The notes under the pieces are model-generated. The model ran no database searches, had not been told where the DNA came from, and saw only the letters and a program-made list of their open reading frames with translations. 64,000 nucleotides of DNA from Synchiropus splendidus (Eukaryota; Chordata; Actinopteri; Syngnathiformes; Callionymidae): NCBI RefSeq assembly GCF_027744825.2, contig NC_071347.1, positions 20,160,001 through 20,224,000 of the forward strand. The letters run 5' to 3'. Positions 1-10,600 of this stretch are shown here, piece by piece (positions within the stretch are counted from its first letter, which is position 1; the number at the start of each line of letters is the position of its first letter). Made by a program: the position numbers and the translations under genes.

Positions 1-24
1 TGGGCGGGGATACTGTGGGCTCAC

Positions 25-3000
25 CTTGTAGTCCTGGGTTATCTGGTTTTCCACCCTCAGAAGGCTCCGAGTCTTCTCAAGCTCCTGGATAGTGTCGCTG
101 TGAGCTGCTCGCAACTCTCTCACCGTCTCCTCCAAGCTGCTTCTGTCACCTTGCTCTGAATCCTTCAGGAACTGCAGCGTCCCCTGCTGCGAACGATGTC
201 TCTGGAGGAACACAAGGCCGTCACACAACGGGAGGTCCATGATGTGTGTGCACGAATAACTACCTGGACGTGCAGCAGGGCTTCGGTGAGCGCAGTCGGG
301 TCCTGGTTGACGTCCTGTAAGAGTTGCCATCATCAGCCCAGAGTCTGTTTACATGTGTTTATGAGCGTGTGAACTCACAGTGAAGATCTTCAGCTGCTCT
401 CTGAGCTCCTCAACTTGCTGTGTTAGTTTCAAACTTTGAATATGAAGTCTCTGGTTCTCCTCCATCAACTTTTCATTTTTGTCTGAAATTGGTATAGATG
501 AAGTCCGGCCCTTATTTACATGTAAGTGGACAGTAGGCTCTGCCCACAGGACAAAAAAAATGATGCATGCTTGAGGCACAGTTACCAGTCTCAGACTTCA
601 CGCGGTCCAAGATGTGGTTCTTATCAAGCAGGTCATTCTTAAGTGCCGTCTCTAATTGACAAATTTGGATCTTCAGCTGCTGCTCTTGAGCATGCCACTT
701 CTGCTGCTGAGAGACATCAAACACACTGACAAGGACATGAGCGTTAGCAGGACGGACCATCCGACACTGGAGTCGAAACAAATTTCTGTGTACAGTGAGA
801 GCAAATACCTGTTCATCAGCGTCTCGTTGTTCTCCTTGAGCAGGTTATTCTCCTGTTCCAGCTCTTTGATTCGTTCTTTCAGCTTGATATTAAAAAAAGA
901 AACGATTACTGATCAGTGTGCACAGATACATGATCGGTGAGATCACCTGCTCCACATGGCTTTTGGTGATGTCGGATCGCTCCAGATTCTTTTGCAGATC
1001 CAGATTCTTCATCCGTTCATCTTTCAAACGACTGGAAAGTTCATCCACCTTCTTCATCGCGGCCTCGTGACTCACCTTAAGTGAACTCTGACTCTAGAAG
1101 AAGCATGACAGCACCTTGTTTCTCCTTTGTGTGGATGAGTTACCCAACTTTGTCAAGGATTACTAGACTAGAATACATATTACTTTTCTAAGTCATATGA
1201 TATGAAGAGACGACAGTGATATAATGAGAGGCCTTTACATAACAAATGGAGTGAAAAATGTCTCACCTCCTGCAGATGGATGAAGCGGGTTTCCAGCTCT
1301 GTGACGGTATTGGACCTCTCTGCTAACTGCTGCTGTAGTTTGATCACTGACATGTTGGTGTTGACATGGGATCTGAGGTGGACACACATACTGCTGATGC
1401 TCTTGGAAGGAAAATGATGTTTTATTTTGTCCATTCATGTACATGCTATTTGCAACATGCATGCCTTTATTTTCTTTACCCAACTTCAAATTATAATTTT
1501 TAAACATTGCAGTTGCAAGGTCCATGACTCATGATCCCTGGGCTCTGTGTACATGATGGAGAACAAGTACCTGAGCTTGGACGTCTGTTGCTGACGTGCC
1601 TGCAGAAGATTCTCCTGAAACTCTTCCTCCTTTTTCTTCATTTGCTGCTGCAGGAGCAACGTGTTGTTCTCCATCTCCTCTATTTGGCCTGTCTGGGACT
1701 CTATCACGTTTTCACTGTAAAGAGGAAACCAATCATCACACTTCAACAGTCTAGGTAGCACATCTGGACATGGGTCAGCTCCATGTGTAACTTAGGTCAG
1801 TGATTCTTAACCGTAGGGCCAGGGCCCATGGTTGGGCAGTGAGCGCCCCTTAGAGGGCGGTTTTCTTGTTTTATGCGATCGGGCGAGACGCTCGGTTTTA
1901 ATACATCAGCCACGTATGGTGGCAGTAGTGAGTCACTGAATTGACTTGACCGCTGCAAATCTGTGACAGTTACCAACTATGGAGAACTTCTTGAAAAGAA
2001 AAAATGATAAAGAAAGTAAAAACTGTGAATGAAATCAAGAGTAATGAATCAGTGGGCCCCGGGCCCATTTGTTCCAGTTCACGGCCCCGAAATAAAAAAG
2101 GTTAAGAACCCCTGCCTTAGATGACGTTTGGTAACTTAATTTTAAATTGAGGTACTCACAGGTTGCGGATCTCAGCTCGGGCTTCCTCAAGCAAACTGTG
2201 ACCGTATCGGGGCAGCAGACCAGGGGTAGCTCGGCGAGCCCCGTCCAGACTCCGGGCACCTGAATGGATATTAAATAGCGATGTCATACTCAAAATATAT
2301 ACGAAAAGCAGCTGACATACTTCTGGGGCGGGACTGCCATGGAGATGAGGTATCATCCCGCAACTTCTTCATGCCGGAGTTGACGCGTGAGGAAACGTGT
2401 TCATACGGCGTCTGCCTCTTGCTTGGGGAGCTTAGCAGCTGTTGCTGGGCCACTTGGAGGCGCTGTTTTAGCCGCTCATTCTCCATCTGCAAATCTCTAA
2501 CCTTCTCCTGTGCCTCCTCGACCATCTCCCCCATCGCCATGTCTTTTTTCCCTCCAGCAGCAGCGCCAACACCCACTGCTAACTGCTCCATGCGACCACG
2601 GTCCTTTACCAATCTCATCAGCTTCGTCCCCAACCTGAACAAGGCAGTAAATAGGTTAGCATCGCTGTATTCACTTGAGAGATTGTTTCTCTCACTTCTT
2701 GATCTTGTCATCTCGTTGGTTTACTTGTTGTTTCAACAACAGCGTCTCGTCAACCAGACGCAGGTATCGATCCTCCAAATCGTCCCTCGTCATCCGGGAG
2801 GCATCTTGTTTAGCTCGAGTGTTCTGAATATTCAGGAAATCTGAAGAACAAAAGAGCACTGTTGTCAAATCCCCACTCATCTTTTTTTGAGCACTTACAC
2901 TAAAATGAAGGAAGAATTTCAGATTGGTGTCTCTAACACAGTGTCAGGAAGTGGTAATGTGGGAGCTACCACTCCCAACAGATTGGGTAGCACGAGACAT

Positions 3001-3108
3001 GTCACCTGAAGCTAGCGGGACAGGTAGTCGGTTGGACGGCACCAAACGGGCCATTGGGAAGTCTCTGACAGGTTCATCTGCTGCAGTCTCATCATGTGAC
3101 ATCGACAT
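25..3108 (-). CDS. rpgrip1l: RPGRIP1L/RPGRIP1-family ciliary coiled-coil protein, 5' half (partial)
   Basis: RPGRIP1L (fantom) and RPGRIP1 are scaffold proteins of the ciliary transition zone. Twelve coding exons are seen on the minus strand: 3108-3006, 2840-2696, 2634-2321, 2259-2160, 1714-1571, 1372-1267, 1093-947, 882-809, 725-586, 482-379, 314-264 and 201-25. They join in frame to 535 codons and continue past the left edge, so the C2 domains are not in view. The start MSMSHDETAADEPVRD resembles the RPGRIP1L start, followed by a LEDRYLRLVDETLLLKQ segment, an RQTPYEHVSSRVNSG segment, EEARAEIRNLENVIESQ, and coiled coil to the cut. The QLETALKNDLLDKNHILDR stretch is closer to RPGRIP1L than to RPGRIP1. 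Against RPGRIP1L, fto is not head to head with it here, so a fish rpgrip1 paralog remains possible. The family is near certain; which paralog is about 65-70%. Confidence 0.85.
1798..2114 (+). mobile_element. Non-autonomous hAT-type element, copy 1 (intron of rpgrip1l-like gene)
   Basis: The ends are imperfect inverted repeats: CAGTGATTCTTAACC at the left and GGTTAAGAACCCCTG at the right. The flanks ACTTAGGT (1790-1797) and CCTTAGAT (2115-2122) match at 6 of 8 bases, as expected for an old 8-bp hAT target duplication. The interior shares long similarity with the element at 33821-34301, in the opposite orientation, including the segment around GCTGCAAATCTGTGA. There is no open reading frame, so it is a non-autonomous copy. 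Confidence 0.8.
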
Positions 3109-4605
3109 TCTTTTCTGAGGGAAACAGACTTTCGTAAGAAACATGAAAGTCACTCATTCTGAATGACCGGTGGCTAAAACAATATAAAAATAACTACCAC
3201 AGCTCAGTTCCCAGAGCCTGCAAATCACTGAATAACAAAATATCTAGATAATCATCACTACACTTGACTTGTTATGTGATAATTTTCATACTTTCTTCTG
3301 CAGACATAGCAGGTACCACTTCCTATCCTTGTTGCTTCTGAAGCAAAATTGAGTTAAGACAGTCATATCATGCCAACACTACATGTTGCTAAGGTAGTCA
3401 CATATCTAAAGGTTGTTTCGCAGCTGTAAGCCAAGAAAACGTCTCCAACATAAATAGTGATAAATTAAACTTAAAATAAACTTTTTTTTATGTGAAAGGA
3501 ATATTGTTTCGACTAACAGATTCTCGTCTTGACCATATAAAACTTCATACTTTCATTCATGTGACACTGAGCTAAGAATGGGGCAAACAGCTACAATATA
3601 TATTAACATTCGTATGGTGTATTTCATATTTAAAGTGGAATACAGGATCCAAAGAATGACAGCTTGAAAGCTGGAAGACAGGCGACGTTTTTCGTCACAA
3701 CCTTAGCATCGTAGCTAGCCTGTAAGTGGAGCTAGCATGCTAACTTATCTGCTGTGAAAACAGATGGCAGCAATGGCGCGTCTGTAACAGTACACTCCCA
3801 ACGCATAACTGATAGCATAAAGTATATATTTTAAACAATACCGTACCGTTTAAGGGTACTTTTGGATTGGAGTCCTCGTTGCTACAGAAAACATACTCCG
3901 TCGTTAAGATTACAGTGAGCATGCGCATAACAGTGGCATCCCGGGAAATGTAGTTTTTTTATGCGGATAGCGGACTATCATTGGTAAATTGAGAAGTAAA
4001 TATATTTTATTCTCGTATTCAATCACAGATAAATAGAATAGCAACTGACCTAGACTTGGGGGCCGTAGCGTAAAATGAGTTTCCTAAATTTCGAGGCTTT
4101 TGATGACATCACCTCAACGTGAATTGTTTTTAAAAGCCAGGAATAATGTGCTCGTGGAGAAATGTTTGATTTAGCCTCCAGAGGATCCATGTGGAGGGAA
4201 AAAAAGAAACGAAATGGGACGCTAATGAAAGTGGAAACATCTCCGTGGAATCAAACTCGAAAGAAGGTCGCTGCTCAGAGACAAGTGGTGTTTACATCCT
4301 GCCAGAGTTTCCAGTCGTCATCGAGACACCTAAGTGAGGATGACGTCCTGAGAGACCAGCCATGTTTAAGTATATGTTACTTTGTTTAGCTTTGCGACAG
4401 AGTATCTGACAAACTCAGACTCATTTGTTCAATTTCCTCCATAGCTTTATATTAATGTCAGTATATACACACAACCACACACAACAGTGTGATGGAATAA
4501 ATGGAGCAAACAAAGACAACCCATAGATTTTAAATGTATCTTCATTTTTTACATCAGAAAATGATTGACAGCTGAAATGGATGATGATTGACATGTGGCA
4601 ATGTT
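3109..4605. promoter_or_regulatory. 5' UTR/promoter of the rpgrip1l-like gene and intergenic gap
   Basis: The coding exon has a good acceptor at 3117-3115 just upstream of the ATG, so a 5' UTR exon must lie further right. At 3936-3954 the minus strand reads ACTACATTTCCCGGGATGC, a close match to the ZNF143/SBS promoter element. An NRF1-like GCATGCGCA lies beside it at 3919-3927. Both are typical of CpG-type housekeeping and cilium gene promoters, so transcription probably starts near 3880-3960. The rest, to 4605, is AT-rich and shows no supported gene; an open frame at 4162-4389 has no recognisable protein. The end of the SOWAH-like gene follows. Confidence 0.55.
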
Positions 4606-7600
4606 TTAAAGATAGAGCTCCAGGCTATGTGACTCAGGTGGGGGCCTGAAGTTCATATTTAGATGTCCGTAACTGCGTGAGCGTGAGAGCAGTGGTGGGA
4701 AAACATGGCGCTGTGGCTCTCGTCGTCTTCCAAGTGTCTCTGAAAAACAAGGATACCCAAGGATATTATGAAAGATTATATAATAATTAAAGTAAGTCCA
4801 CTGACCAGAAGGCAGATGATCGCCAAAGACGTTGGCAGCGCCCTTCCAGTACTGCGCCGCCATCTTGCCATGGTAATCTCGGAGGCTGACTTTAGCGTCT
4901 GGTGACACAATCAGACACATGTGGTGAGGCAGCAGCAAGAGAAGATTTGAGGAGAGGTTACATCTTACTGTAGGTGTTGATCAGCGAGTGCACGATGTGT
5001 TGGTGACCGTGGATGGCAGCTAGGTGTAGCGGTGTGTAGCCCTACAGACAAAAGATGCTCAGTTATATACTTAACAACGTTTTTTTTGTTCCAACACAAA
5101 GATTTCATGAGCGCAACTGTCAGCCATTATCGCTGTTCAGTCCACTGAATGACTGTGATCAGTAAGCTCCTATTGTATGTTACCTCAGCGCACACCGTCA
5201 TGTGAACGTGGAAAACGTTTCATTGAAATTACGTGACTTAGGGTTCGGACGTGAACGATTCAGAATTGAATCGTAACTCACTAGTCCAGCATGCCGTCAC
5301 CCGAACACTACACGGGATGGATGTAAACAGACACGGCTGACTGCCACTCTTCACTCTACATCCCGACTCTGTGGAACATATCAGCAGCTACTGTTTTAAT
5401 TGGCTGTATTAATGAGCCGCTCCGGTCACACACAAAAAGTCCCCACCTTTTCCGTCCGTCAGTCTCCACCCTCGTGAGGAGCTCCGTAACAAAACAACAA
5501 GCACACACTAGACTCGGTCAGCCCAGAAACTACTCACGGAACATCAAAATTAAAATGCTGTACTGCTGTATTTTTATCACTATTTTTATGCAGCACTTAA
5601 CATACTCAACTCTTTTTGCACATAAAGCATATATGGTTGAAGTCTTTTAGGCCAAAAACTGACACTAGTGTTTTACAAGCTAATTTGCAATGGTCCTTAT
5701 TTTCTGTCATGTTGTTCCAGAACAGACCTGCGCAAAGTCCGTCCCAGGGGCCAAATGCGGCACTTGACTGTATTTATGTGGCCCTCCCAGAGTCACGGCA
5801 AAACTCTAAAAGTGATCACGTCAGTGTGTTTCTGACATTTTTGTCTTATTATGATGCAACTGAAACATAACTTTCTCATTTGATAATTTTTCTCAGTCTA
5901 GTCTTCCAGTTGGAAGGCTGAGAGCATGCTAACCAGTGCTCTCATCCACAAAACCTTAATACAATCTGTGACCATGTGAGCACCTTCATCTTTTGGATTT
6001 TGTGAACAACTCCTAAAGCTTTACAGTGAAGATTTTGGGTATTCTGTAGTTACCTCTAGCTCTAGCTAGCTAGCATGGTAAACGCCATCACAAAGCCTGA
6101 AAACAGTTCATGCAGAACTTAAAGTAGCATACGTTAACAAAGTGAAGTCAAATGAAGTTTTTAATGTAGTGATATTAACATCTCCTGAATGGCACTTGAA
6201 ACGTAAAGCTGTTAAAGACTGACTCTTTCTTTGTATTTTCTTCAAGCGAAAACTCTTTGCTCAGCGTTTACACTGGTCGCTGTGAAGCTAGGAAGGAAGT
6301 CACAACGGTTGCCAATCACACCGCCGCCCTGTCAGCCTCGTCTGGGAATAAACGATGTCGGCAAAAGCTCAAGACGTGGAACGTGACAGTTGAGGACTGG
6401 GGACGCGTTTGCCGTCGCGGCTTGTTAAGGCAACATGCTTGTAGTTGACAGGACAACACGTTAACTCTTGTCAGAGCCACGAGTTCAGACGAGAGGCGCC
6501 GATGTTTGATCAGGCGCCGGCTGCTGCGGTGTTCTGTCACACTAGACACACTCGTTAGCGTTAGAAATAAACGACTGAAGATGAAATCATCATCTCAGCT
6601 GCTCTTGAACGTCTTGACAAGCATCTGCGAAACACTGCGGAGCATCGTGAGTAACGAGAGGCCCGAGAAAGTCCCTCAAAGCTGTCGGGCTGAAGACCAC
6701 CTGAACAGTTTTTTGCACTTGGAGAAATCAAAACCCTGTTAAATACTTACCCCCTGAGTGGAAGTGCATGATGGGAATTGCAGCAGAAGAGAAAGACAGA
6801 AGTGATTTCACAAGTGTTGCCACCAATCAAGGTCACATTGTAAAACTTACGTGCTGTTTCCATCATGGCAGTTCACAATGAAGGACGAAGGATTGATGTT
6901 AGCGGAGCAACAAATAATTGTGTCTCACACACACAAAGCAAGACGAGAGGAAACTCACGGATCGGATGTTGACATCAGCTCCGGACTGAAGCATCATGTC
7001 GACTAGATCCTGGCGACCATGTTTTGCTGCCCAGTGAAGGGCTGTCTGAAACACACAAACACAGGGAGGCTGGGGAGGGCTTCTGTTTAAAAGGAATTCA
7101 TTTCAAGCCAGACTTCACTTGAAGCCTCAATGGTTTGTGTTTAAAATAAAATAAAATAAAATAAAATGTCATTAAGGTAATGGAACAATGCATAATAATA
7201 ATCATATTTTATTATAACATTATTATCTATAATAATATATATGTCTAATAATAAGTACAATAACCTTTATTTTCTTAGATTATTTAAATCAGTAATTAGC
7301 CACGACATTCTCTGTGCTCGCGAACTTGACAATTGCGTGTTAACCAAAGCAACTGTGTTTAGAGAGAACCTGGTACGGCTTCCAAAAATATATAATAATG
7401 CCAGCTAACACTTGCCCTAGGTAGCTGGGATAGACTCCAGCCTGCCTTACTATGGCTATTTATTTATTATCCTGTTTTATTGCTACACGTGATGCAAGCA
7501 CAATAAACTCACATATACTTACATACTAAAAGAGTCCAGGAGGAGCAGACAAAGACAAGAGAAGCAAAATAGAAACTAACATTAGTATGGATACTATGCA

Positions 7601-10600
7601 GCAGAGACTATTGGTGTTAACTATCCATGCAGAAACTTCATATCCCACTTTGTCACATCTGTAAATGTAAATGGATGGTCTTCCTCTCATTCTTTTGCCT
7701 GGGACTTCCATTTCTAACATTCTAACATTTGTCCAACATGCTCCCTGTCTCTCCTCTGACCGTGCCCAAGCCGTCCAAGTCTGGCTTCCCCAACTCTACT
7801 GCCCCTCACTGCTAATTCCATGGCCATCCCAGTCACAAAAAAATCAGTTTGCCACTGTGAATTAACCTTTTCCCGGTGGATAAAATAAATAAATAAAAAA
7901 GGATGACAGGCAATGAAAACTCACCCCCTTCAGGTGCAGGGAGATTGAATTGGTCACCAGAGAAAGAAAAGAGAAGAAAAACCTCAATGAAGCAAAGTAA
8001 AATGGCACTTTTAAGGTGGTACATTTATAGCGCACAGTCAGGGATTTGTAAATATTTAAACACATCTGCATATTTGTGGAAGATGGGACGGGATAGAACC
8101 TGAGTTTTGCATGCTGTAATGCCAACCTGGACATGATTTAATGAAACACAGCAGGAAGTACTGCAAGTTGGTAATTTCCACCGATGACTGATGACATACC
8201 TCTATGATACATTCATTTTATTTATTATCAGTTAAAAAATGACAGAACCGATCTGTCGCAACTCACCGTTGACGTCTGTGGCATAATATATGCACAAAAA
8301 TGTAATAAAAAAATGGGCGGCTTTTCAGTGACGTCACTATACAGATACCATTTGCAACAAGATTTATATTGAACACACAAAAACAAACAGTGAAGCACAT
8401 TCAGTGCCAGTGAACATGTAATTTACCTTCTCAGATACAGCATGCAAAGTGCTCAAATGAATGTATTGAATGAACTAAAAGGTTAAAAAAATAGCACAAC
8501 ATTGGATATACAGCAGATAAACCTCCAAAATTCTAGGATAAAAAATTAACATGAACAACATTATGGTGTTTTATATTTTGTTATATGACCTTTTTTTGGC
8601 TATATGGACTCGCCATGAACAAACATTTTTATTCATATATAAACACCACAAACGGCAACAGTGAGTTGCAACAGATGGGTTTTGCTGTTATTTTTTTCAC
8701 TGTAAAAAAAAAAAAAAAAATCTGTCATTGGTGTAAACAGGAGCAAAGGGCTGTTTAGCTTAGCTTGTAGCATAGCACAAATGGAAAGTAGCGAAGCATA
8801 TCTGGACTTCATAGTAATGGAGCAAGAATACTCAACACTGTTTGGTGGTAAATTGCAAAAACAACAATCAAACTATGACAGAATTTCTGTCGTGAAATTG
8901 CACAAACATCAACACACAGCAAGTTAGCATTGCTAACAGTAGCAGTGAAGGCCTCCCAACAGATGTGGCTCACTCCTCACCAAAGGCTACAGTCATTACC
9001 AAGATGCTTGAACCCAAGCGCCTAATGCTGTTAGAGGCTTCCCAGTGCAGTGGTTCTGTATTAATGCAGCTTAGTCGGAGCAAACATCTATGTCAGGACT
9101 TGCGGGTCACTCAAGAGGTTTAGCATCCGTATTACACTGTTTTAGGGAGGAGAAGATGCTTATGTGATTATTCCTAATCAGTTTCTGATCCGAACTAACA
9201 GGATCTCTGGCTTCCTGCAGGCGAGGTGCTCCGCGCTCCGTCCATTTCATTCATTACAAGAAGAAGATAAGAAGATTACAAACTTGTTTACTACCTGTCC
9301 GATTTTTTAATGTCCTTAGGCAAATTGTTGAGCCGGGGTGCCAGCTTTCTGTGGACTTGAGGTAGCTCCCCATGGCTAATAGCGAATAAGCCGCGTGGAT
9401 GCTCACAACACAGATGCCGTCAAATAAATGGGCTTGACCTGCCAAGTGTTTCCGGCTTTTTCCAAAGCGTCCGGCTTCATCTAGGTCACAAGCGGATGAT
9501 TCAAGTTACTTGAATAGAAGTACAATAAGTTGGAGAAGCCTTGTTTGCAGTGCAAAGATTAGACGCTAGTTTTAGCCTGAGTTCTATTTAGGCACGCTTT
9601 TCCTTGATCACATTGTTTTTCAGATGAGTTGCCATAATAGATGTTTTTGTGTTTAAGTTTTTTACTCTATATACTGAGATTTGTCCACAGTTGTACGCCA
9701 CTACTTTAAGTGCAAACCTGTCTTTGATCTGATACAGAAAGTGGGCAGCCCCTCCCATCCTGATTCAAGCTCCCATGGTGGTGCTTCGGTGCGGCAACTT
9801 ACCGTGATGAAGTCCTGGCAAGTTAGTGGAGCAAAGAAAAAGGTAAAATACAAAGCGTTACACTGTTGAAACAAACACCAGACAGTCTGAAGTTAGCAGT
9901 TACAGTATATTTGTGTACGATCTACGAGCGGAAAGCCATCTGCTTTCTTGCAGCTCAAGGATATTGAACACAACAAGACCAAGACTTCCCTCTGGCCAAA
10001 ACACTCCTGCGTTTGTGTTTTGGTTTGCATAGATGTCATCACCTGCATGGGTCTGTCCTGTGGCTTCCTCTGTGTTGGGCACATCTCTAATAACTTATGC
10101 AAGCATCCCTGCTGAAAAATGTTTGGCCAGCCATCAAAAAGATGAAAAATAGTCCTATACCTGTCTATTGCCAGACATTTTTTCAGCAAGGATGCTGAGA
10201 CAAGTTATTCAAGCTGCTGCCTCTGCTGGCTCCTGTTGTTGTAACAGGGTTATAGCCACGACCTCTCCCCGCTGGGGCTTCATAAGAAGCCTAGCTGGCT
10301 AGGATGAGACGAGGCTTCCTCAGCGCACCTCACTCCAGTTGAATGTTTTATGATCACTATTAAAACACAATTTTACAGACATCATGTGATGCTGTCCACC
10401 TAATGGACTTGTTATTGGAACATTCTCTATTTTGTTACTTCGTTACTCAATTGCGTGTTTTGCCATATGTCATATCTAGATTGGTTGAGTGATACATTTT
10501 TAAATATATAAATAACAACAACAACAATAATAATAATAATCATTATTATTATTGTTGTTATTATTATTATTATTGTCATCAAAAGATAGAATTCTGTTAC

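Noticed and set aside
4162..4389. Possible fto or other exon upstream of the rpgrip1l-like gene
   Set aside because: The translated frame shows no FTO similarity and no splice sites in phase were found.
7046..9802. A 6-nt Gly-Phe micro-exon to complete the SOWAH DFITGF motif
   Set aside because: I scanned the intron for an AG-flanked GGNTTY followed by GT on the minus strand and found none, so the two residues are left unexplained.
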